Below, one piece after another: positions 1 through 9,441 of a DNA stretch of 64,000 bases. The translations under genes were made by a program, and so were the position numbers. The DNA is taken from assembly GCF_025685425.1 (NCBI RefSeq), contig NZ_JAGTAS010000058.1, forward strand, positions 62,001 to 126,000, given 5' to 3'. The stretch is from Terriglobus albidus (GTDB lineage: Bacteria > Acidobacteriota > Terriglobia > Terriglobales > Acidobacteriaceae). Positions within the stretch are counted from its first letter, which is position 1; each line of letters starts with the position of its first letter. The notes beneath the pieces are model-generated. The model had not been told where the DNA came from. It did not search any database and worked only from the letters and a program-made list of their open reading frames with translations.

Positions 1-542
1 CTCTTGCCCTGTCTGTAGTAGCGCGGATCTTCGTGAAACAAACTGGCAAAGACACCGAATACCAGGATTGACTGCGTGCCCTGCTTTAGCGCCGCGGCCC
101 CCAAACGCTCACCAAAAGCTCCACTGTCAGTTCCATAATGCGGACGTCCATCCCTGAGATGACTTAAGCCAGCAGAAAGAACCCAATTTACGGGAGACAT
201 CGGCCGGGTCTGGTTTCGGATGGAAAAAATCAGCTTGTCACCGGCCGTAAGAGGCTGCGCTTGCTGGCCTGGCTGAATGATACGGGCATGCTTAGGTGCC
301 AAATTGGTTTTGATAATCGGAGCATCATCTCCCATTTCGAGGGTGTTTGTATGCTCTGGCGGGGTCTTCAAAGCAGCAGAACGGACAAAACCAGGGCTGT
401 CGGGTAGCAGCGACACGGCACTTTCAGCCAGCAAGAACTCAGCAGAAGCGGGCTGGATGGCTGGTTGCGCGACAGACGCAAGCGGCAGCAGGCAAAAAAG
501 AGTGCCTGTCAGAAAAAATCGGCTAATTCCGTTTATTCGCAT
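1..542 (-). CDS. Exported protein of unknown function, 3' end outside window
   Basis: The minus-strand frame starts with ATG at 542 and runs off the window edge, so only about 180 residues are visible. The N-terminus (MRINGISRFFLTGTLF, then a hydrophobic stretch ending near LASVAQ) looks like a cleavable signal peptide, so the protein is probably exported. The visible part ends with a block reading FGERLGAAALKQ and then LFHEDPRYYR. I associate this type of motif with a family of uncharacterised exported proteins common in Acidobacteriaceae; that family assignment is from memory. No enzymatic motif is visible. The gene lies tail-to-head with the KdpD kinase-half gene, about 110 bp away, and nothing ties it to potassium transport. 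No strong Shine-Dalgarno site precedes the ATG. Confidence 0.6.
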   Translation of the reverse strand, partial: MRINGISRFFLTGTLFCLLPLASVAQPAIQPASAEFLLAESAVSLLPDSPGFVRSAALKTPPEHTNTLEMGDDAPIIKTNLAPKHARIIQPGQQAQPLTAGDKLIFSIRNQTRPMSPVNWVLSAGLSHLRDGRPHYGTDSGAFGERLGAAALKQGTQSILVFGVFASLFHEDPRYYRQGK

Positions 543-653
543 GAGTGTATGAAGATCGGATGAGGTTGACCAGCAACCAGTTGCTTTTCCTGAGTTTAGA
601 TCAAACAGGAGATGACGTGTCCCACCCTTTGGGGTCGGCGCCTGCGGGATTTG

Positions 654-2102
654 CTACGTGGCTAGAGGAATGGTGAAGGTAAAGACGGATCCCTCACCTG
701 GACGGCTGACGACATCGATAGAACCTCCATGCGCCTCTACGATGGACCGGCTGATCGAAAGCCCCATACCCGTACCGGAGATCCGCTGGTTATGAATCGG
801 AGCACGATAGAAGCGGTCGAAGATCAGACTCTGTTCATGCGGATCAATGCCGATCCCTTTATCAGCCACGCTGACTGCCAGCTTGTTTCCTTGCACCTCG
901 GCCGTCAGAACGATAGGGCTGCCTTCTGCGGAGTATTTCGCTGCGTTTTCGAGGAGATTGCCCAGAACCTTCTTTAGAAATTCGAAGTCAGCGCGTACAG
1001 GTTCTTTTTGCTGGATCCGTACGTCGATGGGATTTCTTTCCTCCACCCAGCTAACGTCCTTGATAGCGCCGGAGATGACCTCGTCGATATCCACCGGCTC
1101 AAAGGTCATATGGACCTGGCGCGCGTCCAGCTGTGCCATCTCCACCGCCTGAGAGACGAGGCGATTGATGCGGTCGCTCTCCTGATCGATGATGGTTAAC
1201 AGTTCACGTCTGTCTTCGTCTCTCTGGATCTCATCGGAGAGCAGGGCGCTTGCCGCTCCTTTGATCGAGGTAAGTGGTGTACGCAACTCATGGGTGATGG
1301 AATCAATCATCAGACTGCGAAGGCGCTCGCTCTCTTTGGTAGCTTCACTGTGAGCCACGTTCTCAAGCGCCTTGGCACGATCGAGCGAAACGGAGATGAT
1401 GGTGCCGATCGCTTCAAGAGCGCCATCGGAGAGAACGGCTCCCCGCAGCATGAGTATGCCTCGAGGCTTCACGCCAACCTTCAACACAACCCTGAGTTCA
1501 TCTCCGGTTCGGTTTATTCCATTGCCATCCCGAGCCTCCTGGCGAAGATAGAGCCGCTCGTGTTCAGAGAGCAGTTCCGTACCTGCCTGAAATATAAGGT
1601 CCTCATCCAGCAGGTACAGGACAGCGGAACGTGCCTTTGTCGTCGCCACCACGGCACGCGGGATGCCATCGATGAGGGCAGCAACATTATCGGTCGCCAG
1701 CATCTCGCGGCTGAGGGCAAAGAGAGTTTCGAGCTCTCTCTGGCGGCAGCGCGCGTCTTCCGCCTCATCCCGGGCTTTCTGAGAGAGCCGGCTGCCGATC
1801 AATGCCGTGCTCAGAAAGGAAAAAAGCGCAAGCCAGTTCTGCGGATCCGCAATGGTTAGCGTATTGACCGGTGGAAGGAAATAGAAGTTATAACCCAGCG
1901 TGGCCAACACCGAAATAACGATCGCCAGCCGCAGGCTCCAGAGGGAGGCAAGCACAAGGATGTATAACAACAGCGTGAGCGCGACCGTAGTCGGATTGAC
2001 GTGGAGCCAGCGCCGGTACACAAAGATGATTCCCGCCAATGCGACAATGGAGAACGTCCAACGCGTGATGGCGACGATCCTGCGCGAGTTCATGAGGAGC
2101 AT
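654..2102 (-). CDS. kdpD: KdpD membrane and histidine-kinase half (split sensor)
   Basis: This is a 482-residue sensor kinase matching the C-terminal half of KdpD. Hydrophobic segments between residues about 15 and 105 match the four-helix KdpD membrane domain. A GAF-like segment follows (about 125-250), then the phosphoacceptor His271 in HELRTPLTSIKG, the N-box NLLENAAKYS near 382, DKGIGI, FDRFYR and GTGMGLSI. The ATP-binding/USP half found at the N-terminus of E. coli KdpD is missing here and is encoded divergently from 2111. I chose the ATG at 2102 because AAGG stands 6 nt upstream; an in-frame GTG at 2132 would overlap the divergent gene and lacks a ribosome site. It probably phosphorylates the KdpE encoded at 3238. 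The two halves must associate as separate chains if they act as one sensor, which is inference. Confidence 0.88.
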   Translation of the reverse strand: MLLMNSRRIVAITRWTFSIVALAGIIFVYRRWLHVNPTTVALTLLLYILVLASLWSLRLAIVISVLATLGYNFYFLPPVNTLTIADPQNWLALFSFLSTALIGSRLSQKARDEAEDARCRQRELETLFALSREMLATDNVAALIDGIPRAVVATTKARSAVLYLLDEDLIFQAGTELLSEHERLYLRQEARDGNGINRTGDELRVVLKVGVKPRGILMLRGAVLSDGALEAIGTIISVSLDRAKALENVAHSEATKESERLRSLMIDSITHELRTPLTSIKGAASALLSDEIQRDEDRRELLTIIDQESDRINRLVSQAVEMAQLDARQVHMTFEPVDIDEVISGAIKDVSWVEERNPIDVRIQQKEPVRADFEFLKKVLGNLLENAAKYSAEGSPIVLTAEVQGNKLAVSVADKGIGIDPHEQSLIFDRFYRAPIHNQRISGTGMGLSISRSIVEAHGGSIDVVSRPGEGSVFTFTIPLAT

Positions 2103-2110
2103 TCTAAGCC

Positions 2111-3241
2111 TTGTCTGACTATCGCAAGTCACCCGAAGAGTGGCTGAAGACCAGCGACACCGAAAAAAAACGTGGGCGCTTCAAGGTCTTTCTTGGCTAC
2201 GCTCCCGGAGTCGGTAAGACCTACGCCATGCTGAGCGAAGGAGTACGGCGGCGCAGCCGTGGAGAAGACGTCGTCATCGGGGTTGTGGAGACCCACGGGC
2301 GTGCCGCTACCCTGGAGATGGCCGGCAAGCTGGAGCAGATTCCCCGCAAAGAGATCGAATACAAGGGCACCCTGTTCACCGAGATGGACGTCGATGCCAT
2401 CCTGGCGCGTATGCCGCAGGTAGCGCTGGTGGACGAACTGGCCCATACCAATATCGAAGGCAGCCGTACCAAAAAGCGCTATGAAGACGTTCTGCTGCTT
2501 CTGGAAAACAAGATTGATGTGCTATCGACCATCAATATCCAGCATGTTGAGAGCCTCAGCATGCGGGTGCAGGCGCTGACCGGAATCAAAGTGCACGAGC
2601 AGGTTCCGGACTGGGTACTGGATCAGGCGGATGAGATCGTCATCAGTGATCTGACGCCCGAGGCCCTGATCACGCGCATGCGCCGCGGGGATATCTATCC
2701 TTCAGAGCGGGTCGAGCGAGCGCTCTCGAATTTCTTCCGTCAGGGGAATCTGATTGCCCTGCGCGAGATGGCATTGCAGCGGGTAACCCGCGCGGTAGAC
2801 CGTACGCTTGACGATTATGTCAAACGCAAGCGTTTAGGCCCGCAATGGACCGTAGCGGAGAGGATTGCAGTTTGTATCAGCGCAAATCCCGAGGCTCGCG
2901 ATCTGATCGGCCGTGGCGCCCGGCTTGCCGAAGCGTTGGATGGAGAGCTTTACGTCCTGCACGTCGACAGCGAGCGAGACAAAGAGCCTGAGCGCAAAAA
3001 GACCCTGGAATCTCATATCCAGTTCGCCACGAATCTAGGAGCGACGGTGGTTCATCTCACCGGCAGCAGTGTTGCCTCTGCCACGGCCGCCTTTGTCAAG
3101 GAACAACGCATCACGCAGGCTCTGTTCGGACGCTCAGCCCTGCACGGCTTGAAAAAGTATCTGTACTATCTGGCGATTCAGAAGTTCATGTCGGAAGCGC
3201 CGCATGTGGACCTGCATATCATCACCCAGGAGTCTCGATGA
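2111..3241 (+). CDS. kdpD: KdpD N-terminal ATP-binding and USP half (split sensor)
   Basis: This 376-residue protein corresponds to the cytoplasmic N-terminal part of KdpD. The KdpD signature domain carries a Walker A loop GYAPGVGKT (29-37) and a Walker B-like VALVDELAHTN (104-114). A universal-stress-protein-like domain fills about 244-376. The frame stops where the membrane helices would begin in a normal KdpD of about 890 residues. The start is TTG at 2111, with GAGGAG at 2094-2099. That ribosome site is the complement of the CTCCTC codons of the divergent kinase half. The stop overlaps the kdpE start as ATGA (3238-3241), indicating translational coupling. In E. coli this half binds ATP and modulates the kinase/phosphatase balance; here it would have to do so in trans. 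Confidence 0.88.
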   Translation: MSDYRKSPEEWLKTSDTEKKRGRFKVFLGYAPGVGKTYAMLSEGVRRRSRGEDVVIGVVETHGRAATLEMAGKLEQIPRKEIEYKGTLFTEMDVDAILARMPQVALVDELAHTNIEGSRTKKRYEDVLLLLENKIDVLSTINIQHVESLSMRVQALTGIKVHEQVPDWVLDQADEIVISDLTPEALITRMRRGDIYPSERVERALSNFFRQGNLIALREMALQRVTRAVDRTLDDYVKRKRLGPQWTVAERIAVCISANPEARDLIGRGARLAEALDGELYVLHVDSERDKEPERKKTLESHIQFATNLGATVVHLTGSSVASATAAFVKEQRITQALFGRSALHGLKKYLYYLAIQKFMSEAPHVDLHIITQESR

Positions 3242-3936
3242 GCGCCAACATTCTGATCGTGGATGACGATCCCCAGATCCTGCGCATGCTGCGTACCTCT
3301 CTCCAGGCCAGCGGATACACCGTTAATACAGCTCTAAGCGGAGGTTCCGCGCTATCAACCATCGCGCAGACAGTACCCGACCTCCTGATTACGGATATCG
3401 CCATGCCGGGCATGGATGGCATTGAACTGACAAAGAGGGTTCGCGAGACCCATGCGTTACCAATCATTGTGTTGAGCGTGCGTGACAACGATGAGTCCAA
3501 GGTGCGTGCCCTGGACGAGGGAGCGGACGATTACATCACAAAACCCTTCCGTACCCCGGAACTGCTGGCTCGCGTTCGGGCACACCTGCGCCGCAGCCAG
3601 CGGGTGGAAGACGCGCCACACCCCGTGCTGCATGTCGGCCACTTTGAGATCGACCAGGACAGCCATACTGTTACGCTGCGCGGTGAACACATTCATCTCT
3701 CACCGAAAGAGTTTGACCTGTTGCTGTTGCTCGCGAAATCCCCACAAAAGGTACTTACTCACAAGAACCTGTTGCGAGCGATTTGGGGCGTCGCAGGAGC
3801 CAATCAGCCGGAGTACCTGCGCGTATTGGTGGCCCAGCTTCGGAAGAAGATCGAGACGGAAGACTCCAAGTACATCCAGAGCGAGCCCTGGGTCGGCTAC
3901 CGTTTCAATCCGGAAGGCCGGGATGAGCTCTTATGA
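3238..3936 (+). CDS. kdpE: KdpE response regulator
   Basis: An OmpR/PhoB-type response regulator of 232 residues. The receiver domain shows the acidic pair D10/D11, phosphoacceptor D53 in ITDIAMPGMDG and K102 in DYITKPF. The C-terminal winged helix (about 130-227) contains LSPKEFDLLLLLAKSP and ends GYRFNP, both typical of KdpE. The gene overlaps the KdpD N-terminal half by four bases (ATGA). By analogy with E. coli it activates kdpFABC when potassium is scarce. Its cognate kinase is presumably the divergent 654-2102 product, so the regulator and its kinase sit on opposite strands and need separate promoters. Confidence 0.93.
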   Translation: MSANILIVDDDPQILRMLRTSLQASGYTVNTALSGGSALSTIAQTVPDLLITDIAMPGMDGIELTKRVRETHALPIIVLSVRDNDESKVRALDEGADDYITKPFRTPELLARVRAHLRRSQRVEDAPHPVLHVGHFEIDQDSHTVTLRGEHIHLSPKEFDLLLLLAKSPQKVLTHKNLLRAIWGVAGANQPEYLRVLVAQLRKKIETEDSKYIQSEPWVGYRFNPEGRDELL

Positions 3937-4000
3937 CTTTTTAACGCTTTTCCTATGAATTTCATACGGACCCTGACCGTTGAATCTATTCAGGGTTCAC

Positions 4001-5416
4001 ATGAAGATTCTTGTCAGTACCGTAACGCTCCTCCTCCTCGTAGCAGCCTTTCCGCTGACGGCCCAATCAACACAGGAACCTTCAGCCGCACGACGGGCTG
4101 AGATCGCCGAGCTGCGGGCAGAGCTTGCCCGCCTCGCTGCCCGGCTGGATGCCCTGGAAAAGACAGAAGCCACTTCGGCAGCAGAACCTACGGCATCCGC
4201 CAACGGAGCTCCGGCCCCGGTTTCGTCGTTGCCCTCCTCTTCGAGTTCGACTACGGCTTCGACAACGGCCCCAGCATCCGCAGCGGCTCCTCCTACCGTG
4301 GACGACTTCCTGCACGGCACAACGCTCGGCTTTGGCCTTGACGGCTACTACGGCTACAACTTCAACCAGCCCATCGGACGCGCCAACCTGCTGCGTGTCT
4401 ACGATGTCACCAGCAATAGCTTCAGCATCAACCAGGCGTCTCTGGTCGCAGAGCGGATTCCCACCACCGACAGCCGCTTCGGGGGACGCCTGGACCTCCA
4501 GTTCGGCCAGGCAACAGAGACGCTGCAGGGTTCGTATGCGAACGAGCAGCGGGCGCAGGTATGGCGCAACTTGTTCCAGGCGTACGGCAGCTATCTTGCC
4601 CCGGTCGGAAGCGGACTCCAGATCGACTTCGGTAAGTTCGCCAGCGCCCTGGGGGTAGAGGGGAACTACACCAAGGATCAGATCGCCTACTCCCGCTCAT
4701 TCACCTTCAACTATCTGCCCTATTACCACATGGGCGTCCGCGCAAATTACAACATCACTCCGAAGATCAACGTCACGTATTGGCTGGTGAACGGCGCGCA
4801 ACAGACGGAAGACTTCAACGGCTTCAAGTCACAGGCATTCATTCTGAACTTCAAGCCTTCTTCTACTGTGTCCTGGAACGTGAACTACTACTTCGGTCAG
4901 GAGCAGCGGGACGTCCTGCCGACAGATAATCCGGGAGCGCCGACGTCCCCTACGCAGCCGGGCCTTCCCACCACCAACATCACTCCGGCGCCGAATGGAC
5001 GGAATCACATCTTCGACACCTACGCGACGTGGAATGTAACACCGAAGCTCACGCTGGTAGGCGAGGCGGATTATGTAATCAGCCGGGTGCAGCAGCAGTC
5101 GAACCCCGCGCATACAGCCATCGGGGCAGTTTACTTCCGCTATGCGCTTCCGAAAGACTGGAGTATCGGCAGCCGCTTTGAGTACTTCGACGACCGGGGA
5201 GCCCTGTTCAGTGGAGAGACACAGGCGCTGAAGGAGTTCACCTTCGTCGCCGACCGCAAACTGGCTCCAGGCATGCTTGCCAGGGCTGAGTACCGCAGAG
5301 ATTTTTCCAACCAAAACTTCTTCACCACAGACAGAGCCGGCGTACTCGTCAAGCAGCAACCGACAGCGACGCTCGGCCTCATCTTCTGGTGGGGCAACAA
5401 ACAGGGCCAGTGGTAA
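4001..5416 (+). CDS. Outer-membrane beta-barrel porin in the kdp operon (BBP2/OmpL-like)
   Basis: A 471-residue exported protein. It has a signal peptide (MKILVSTVTLLLLVAAFPLTAQ), a short heptad-like stretch (AEIAELRAELARLAARLDAL, about residues 33-52) of the kind that trimerises or binds peptidoglycan, a low-complexity Ser/Thr/Ala/Pro linker (about 55-95), and then a long alternating beta-strand region to the C-terminus. The barrel begins with GYYGYNFNQP and has the style of the putative beta-barrel porin-2 family (PF07642). I use ATG 4001 rather than TTG 3980 because the signal peptide begins there. It lies 64 bp after kdpE and 20 bp before the next small gene, so it is probably co-transcribed with kdpFABC and may let K+ cross the outer membrane. 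That role is inferred from position only. Confidence 0.75.
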   Translation: MKILVSTVTLLLLVAAFPLTAQSTQEPSAARRAEIAELRAELARLAARLDALEKTEATSAAEPTASANGAPAPVSSLPSSSSSTTASTTAPASAAAPPTVDDFLHGTTLGFGLDGYYGYNFNQPIGRANLLRVYDVTSNSFSINQASLVAERIPTTDSRFGGRLDLQFGQATETLQGSYANEQRAQVWRNLFQAYGSYLAPVGSGLQIDFGKFASALGVEGNYTKDQIAYSRSFTFNYLPYYHMGVRANYNITPKINVTYWLVNGAQQTEDFNGFKSQAFILNFKPSSTVSWNVNYYFGQEQRDVLPTDNPGAPTSPTQPGLPTTNITPAPNGRNHIFDTYATWNVTPKLTLVGEADYVISRVQQQSNPAHTAIGAVYFRYALPKDWSIGSRFEYFDDRGALFSGETQALKEFTFVADRKLAPGMLARAEYRRDFSNQNFFTTDRAGVLVKQQPTATLGLIFWWGNKQGQW

Positions 5417-5436
5417 CTGGCCTTAGGAGAGACACC

Positions 5437-5535
5437 GTGCCCGATGTCTTCGCAGGCATTACGCTCATCCTTCTTTTTCCGCTCAGCCTTCTGTATGTCC
5501 ATGGCTGCGCGCGGCTGAAAGGAAAGAACCAATGA
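5437..5535 (+). CDS. 32-residue single-span membrane peptide upstream of kdpF
   Basis: A GTG start at 5437 preceded by AGGAGA at 5425-5430 opens a 32-codon frame that ends in ATGA, overlapping the kdpF start at 5532. The peptide has one hydrophobic helix (about residues 5-22, including GITLILLFPLSLLYVHG) followed by a short basic tail (ARLKGKNQ). The strong ribosome site and the four-base overlap with kdpF argue that it is a real gene that automated calling would miss because of length. I have a recollection of similar tiny membrane peptides beside kdpF in other bacteria, but no named family. It could be an accessory subunit of the KdpFABC complex. Confidence 0.65.
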   Translation: MPDVFAGITLILLFPLSLLYVHGCARLKGKNQ

Positions 5536-5618
5536 TTCTCAACTGCGTTCTTCTCGCCATTGTCATTTCCCTGATGGCGTATCTCGTCTACGCATTGCTT
5601 CGCCCGGAGAAGTTCTAA
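5532..5618 (+). CDS. kdpF: KdpF small subunit of the potassium ATPase
   Basis: A 28-residue single-span peptide ending in LLRPEKF, the usual KdpF C-terminus (E. coli KdpF has 29 residues). KdpF stabilises the KdpFABC complex at the KdpA interface. It overlaps the preceding 32-codon frame by four bases, and its stop directly abuts the kdpA start codon at 5619. GGAGA in its last codons doubles as the kdpA ribosome site. Confidence 0.9.
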   Translation: MILNCVLLAIVISLMAYLVYALLRPEKF

Positions 5619-7382
5619 ATGTCTCTCAATGGCTGGCTTCAGATTGTCGTCTTCTTTGCCGCAGTCTTGTTATTCACAAAACCTCTCGGCGTCTACATGG
5701 CGCGCGTCTTCCAGAAACAACGTACACGGCTCGACATTATCTTCGGCCCATGTGAGCGTTTACTTTACCGTCTGACCGGAGTTAATCCTGACGAGGAGAT
5801 GAGCTGGGGCGTTTACGCCACGGCCATGCTGGTCTTCAGCGCCGCAACCCTGGTGCTGACTTACCTGGTGGAGCGGCTACAGCATGTTCTGCCGTTGAAT
5901 CCGCAGCATCTTCCAGGAGTAGCGTCGGACCTCGCACTGAACACCGCGATCTCGTTCACTACGAATACAAACTGGCAGTCGTATGTTCCCGAGTCCACGA
6001 TGAGCTATCTCACCCAGATGTTGGGTCTGGCCACGCATAACTTCTGGTCCGCAGCAGTCGGCCTTGCACTCGCAATCGCCTTCATTCGCGGCATCGCACG
6101 GCGCGAGATGAAGACGCTGGGTAACTTCTGGGTTGATCTGACACGGGGAACCTTGTGGGTGCTGCTTCCGCTATCCGCGCTCTTCGCCATGGTGCTTGTC
6201 TCTCAGGGTGTGGTCCAGAATCTAAAGCCCTATGACACGGTCAAACTGGTCGAGCCGCAGGCGGTTACCGGTACAGACGGCAAGCAGACGACTGTCACGA
6301 CACAGACCATCGCTCAGGGCCCGGTTGCATCGCAGGAAGCGATCAAGATGCTGGGCACCAACGGTGGTGGATTCTTCAACGCGAACAGCGCGCATCCGTT
6401 TGAGAATCCGACACCTCTGTCCAATTTCCTGCAGATGCTGGCAATCTTCCTGATTCCCGCGGCGCTGACAGCGACCCTTGGCCAGATGGTGGGCTCTCCG
6501 AAACATGGTTGGGCTGTCTTTGCCGCCATGGCACTATTGTGTTTTGTCGCCGTACTTACCTGTTACTGGGCGGAAGCTCACGGCAACCCGCTGTTGCATG
6601 GAGTTGATCAGCACGTCTCCGCATTGCACTCCGGTGGCAACATGGAAGGCAAAGAAGTGCGCTTCGGCATCGCCAATAGCGCATTATTTGCCACCGTCAC
6701 GACAGACGCGAGTTGTGGCGCCGTGAACTCCATGCACGACAGCTTTACGCCGCTTGGCGGCATGGTGCCCATGGTGAATATCCTGCTCGGCGAAGTCGTC
6801 TTCGGCGGAGTCGGAGCGGGGATGTACGGCATGCTCGTCTTCGTGATTGTCGCTGTCTTCATCGCGGGCCTGATGGTAGGCCGAACTCCGGAGTATCTCG
6901 GAAAAAAGATCGAAGCTTACGATGTACAGCTTTCCATGCTGTATGTCCTGATCTTCCCCCTCCTGATTCTCGGGTTTGCGGCCGTCACGGTGCTGATGCC
7001 TCGTCTTGGCCTGAGCGGTCTTGCCAACCATGGCCCTCACGGTCTGTCAGAGATCCTCTACGCCTACACCTCGGCGACCGGCAACAATGGCTCAGCCTTC
7101 GCGGGCTTGAATGCCAACACGCACTGGTACAACTACACGCTGGGCATTGCGATGTTCTTCGGGCGTTTCATGATGATTATCCCGATGCTGGCGATTGCGG
7201 GCAATCTTGCCGGCAAAAAGATTGTCCCGGCGTCGTCCGGTACATTTCCGGTCACCACACCGCTGTTCACGATTCTGCTGACCGCAGTCATCGTGATCGT
7301 CGGCGCACTGACTTTCTTCCCTGCACTTTCACTGAGTCCGATTCTTGAGCACCTGCTGCTCGGCGCCGGACAGACTTTCTAA
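5619..7382 (+). CDS. kdpA: KdpA potassium channel subunit
   Basis: KdpA, 587 residues, is the channel-like subunit that binds and conducts K+ in the inner-membrane P-type ATPase KdpFABC. Conserved selectivity-filter and pore loops are visible: [43 protein letters not shown] and [14 protein letters not shown]. About ten hydrophobic segments are spread along the chain. Length is slightly above the E. coli protein (557), largely from the periplasmic loop around residues 205-240 ([15 protein letters not shown]). It sits between kdpF and kdpB with an 11 bp gap to kdpB, clearly within one operon. Confidence 0.97.
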   Translation: MSLNGWLQIVVFFAAVLLFTKPLGVYMARVFQKQRTRLDIIFGPCERLLYRLTGVNPDEEMSWGVYATAMLVFSAATLVLTYLVERLQHVLPLNPQHLPGVASDLALNTAISFTTNTNWQSYVPESTMSYLTQMLGLATHNFWSAAVGLALAIAFIRGIARREMKTLGNFWVDLTRGTLWVLLPLSALFAMVLVSQGVVQNLKPYDTVKLVEPQAVTGTDGKQTTVTTQTIAQGPVASQEAIKMLGTNGGGFFNANSAHPFENPTPLSNFLQMLAIFLIPAALTATLGQMVGSPKHGWAVFAAMALLCFVAVLTCYWAEAHGNPLLHGVDQHVSALHSGGNMEGKEVRFGIANSALFATVTTDASCGAVNSMHDSFTPLGGMVPMVNILLGEVVFGGVGAGMYGMLVFVIVAVFIAGLMVGRTPEYLGKKIEAYDVQLSMLYVLIFPLLILGFAAVTVLMPRLGLSGLANHGPHGLSEILYAYTSATGNNGSAFAGLNANTHWYNYTLGIAMFFGRFMMIIPMLAIAGNLAGKKIVPASSGTFPVTTPLFTILLTAVIVIVGALTFFPALSLSPILEHLLLGAGQTF

Positions 7383-7393
7383 GGAGACCGGAG

Positions 7394-9430
7394 ATGTCGC
7401 ACGCAAAACGCCGCTCCATGTTTGATCGCAAAATCGTCCGCCGCGCCTCGGTGGATGCACTGCTGAAGCTTTCACCAAAAGTCATGATGAAGAACCCCGT
7501 CATGTTCGTGGTGGAGATCGGCAGCGTACTTACCACAGTGCTGCTCATTCTGAATCTCACCACCAGGCGTGGACACTTCCAGTTCGACCTACAGATCACG
7601 CTCTGGCTCTGGTTCACGGTCCTGTTTGCAAACTTCGCTGAAGCCATGGCGGAAGGCCGCGGAAAAGCTCAGGCCGATGCTCTGCGCCAGGCGAAGTCAG
7701 AGACGACAGCCTTCCGCGTTGGCAAAAATGGCATCGAGCAGATTGCCAGCTCGCAACTGCGGTCCGGCGACGTCGTACAAGTCAGTGCCGGACAGATGAT
7801 TCCAGGCGATGGCGAAGTCATTGAAGGCATCGCTTCCGTCGATGAATCGGCCATCACCGGCGAGTCTGCTCCGGTAATCCGCGAAGCAGGCGGTGACCGC
7901 TCCGCTGTTACCGGCGGAACACGCGTGCTCAGCGACGTGATCACCATCCGCATCACCTCCAACCCCGGTGAGACCTTCCTCGATCGCATGATCGCTCTGG
8001 TGGAAGGCGCGGAACGGCAGAAGACGCCGAACGAGATCGCACTGAATATCCTGCTCGCGGGACTGACCATCATCTTCCTGCTGGCGGTGGTGACGCTGCA
8101 ACCCTTCGCCATCTACTCGGCCGCACCGCAGACAGTCTTCGTTCTGGTCTCGTTGCTGGTCTGTCTGATTCCGACAACGATCGGGGGCCTGCTGTCCGCT
8201 ATCGGCATCGCCGGCATGGACCGCCTGGTGCAGCACAATGTGCTGGCAACCTCTGGACGTGCCGTTGAAGCAGCCGGTGACGTCAACACGCTGCTGCTGG
8301 ACAAGACGGGAACCATCACCATCGGCAACCGTCAGGCATCGGAGTTCGTACCGGCGCCCGGAGTAAAGGCCGAAGTTCTTGCGGACGCTGCTCAGCTCTC
8401 ATCGCTGGCGGACGAAACTCCGGAAGGACGTTCCATTGTTGTTCTCGCGAAGGAGAAGTACAACCTTCGCGGACGCGAACTGGGTCAGATGCATGCGGAG
8501 TTCGTTCCCTTCTCCGCAACCACACGCATGAGCGGCATCGAGGTAGAAGGTAGAAGCATCCGCAAGGGAGCGGTTGACGCCATCGCCCGCTACCTGCAGG
8601 AGCACAGCTCACAGATGCCGGCCGAGGTGCGCGAAGCCGTGGAAACGATCGCCCGCAGTGGCGGCACTCCGCTGGTCGTTGCGGAGAATGGCAAGGCTCT
8701 CGGCGTCATTCACCTGAAGGACGTGGTCAAAGGTGGCATGCGCGAGCGCTTCGAGCAGCTCCGCGCCATGGGCATTCGCACCGTCATGATCACCGGCGAC
8801 AATCCGTTGACCGCCGCGGCCATTGCGCGGGAAGCGGGCGTCGATGATTTCCTTGCTGAGGCAAAGCCGAAGGACAAGATGGACCTGATCAAACGCGAGC
8901 AGGCGGAGGGCAAGCTGGTGGCCATGACCGGCGACGGCACCAACGATGCTCCCGCACTCGCGCAGGCCGATGTGGGTGTCGCCATGAACAGCGGCACGCA
9001 GGCGGCGAAAGAGGCAGGCAACATGGTCGACCTCGACAGTAATCCGACGAAGCTGATCGAGATCGTCGCCATCGGCAAACAACTGCTGATGACCCGAGGC
9101 GCTCTGACCACCTTCTCCATCGCTAACGATGTGGCCAAGTACTTCGCCATCATCCCAGCAATGTTCGCTGGGTTCTTCCCGGTGCTGAACGCGTTGAACA
9201 TCATGCATCTGCATAATGCAGAATCGGCCATCCTTTCGGCCATCATCTTCAACGCGGTCATTATCATCGCCCTAATCCCCCTGGCACTACGCGGAGTCAG
9301 CTACCGGCCCATGTCCGCCGCCGCCCTGCTGCAGCGCAACCTGCTGGTGTATGGACTGGGCGGCATCATCGTACCGTTTGCCGGTATCAAGCTGATCGAT
9401 ATCGTCATCGTCGCCATGCATCTTGCATAG
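7394..9430 (+). CDS. kdpB: KdpB ATPase subunit
   Basis: KdpB, 678 residues, is the ATP-hydrolysing P-type subunit of KdpFABC. All signatures are present: TGES at 155-158 (the serine that is inhibited by phosphorylation in E. coli), the phosphorylated Asp303 in [13 protein letters not shown], the hinge motif [12 protein letters not shown] and membrane segments at both ends. AAGGAGA just after the kdpA stop supplies the ribosome site. Nothing is missing, so the pump should be catalytically complete. Confidence 0.97.
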   Translation: MSHAKRRSMFDRKIVRRASVDALLKLSPKVMMKNPVMFVVEIGSVLTTVLLILNLTTRRGHFQFDLQITLWLWFTVLFANFAEAMAEGRGKAQADALRQAKSETTAFRVGKNGIEQIASSQLRSGDVVQVSAGQMIPGDGEVIEGIASVDESAITGESAPVIREAGGDRSAVTGGTRVLSDVITIRITSNPGETFLDRMIALVEGAERQKTPNEIALNILLAGLTIIFLLAVVTLQPFAIYSAAPQTVFVLVSLLVCLIPTTIGGLLSAIGIAGMDRLVQHNVLATSGRAVEAAGDVNTLLLDKTGTITIGNRQASEFVPAPGVKAEVLADAAQLSSLADETPEGRSIVVLAKEKYNLRGRELGQMHAEFVPFSATTRMSGIEVEGRSIRKGAVDAIARYLQEHSSQMPAEVREAVETIARSGGTPLVVAENGKALGVIHLKDVVKGGMRERFEQLRAMGIRTVMITGDNPLTAAAIAREAGVDDFLAEAKPKDKMDLIKREQAEGKLVAMTGDGTNDAPALAQADVGVAMNSGTQAAKEAGNMVDLDSNPTKLIEIVAIGKQLLMTRGALTTFSIANDVAKYFAIIPAMFAGFFPVLNALNIMHLHNAESAILSAIIFNAVIIIALIPLALRGVSYRPMSAAALLQRNLLVYGLGGIIVPFAGIKLIDIVIVAMHLA

Positions 9431-9441
9431 AGGAACTCACC

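Noticed and set aside
654-3241. Split kdpD explained as a sequencing frameshift
   Set aside because: The two halves are on opposite strands in divergent order, which no simple indel could create; an inversion or ancient rearrangement is needed.
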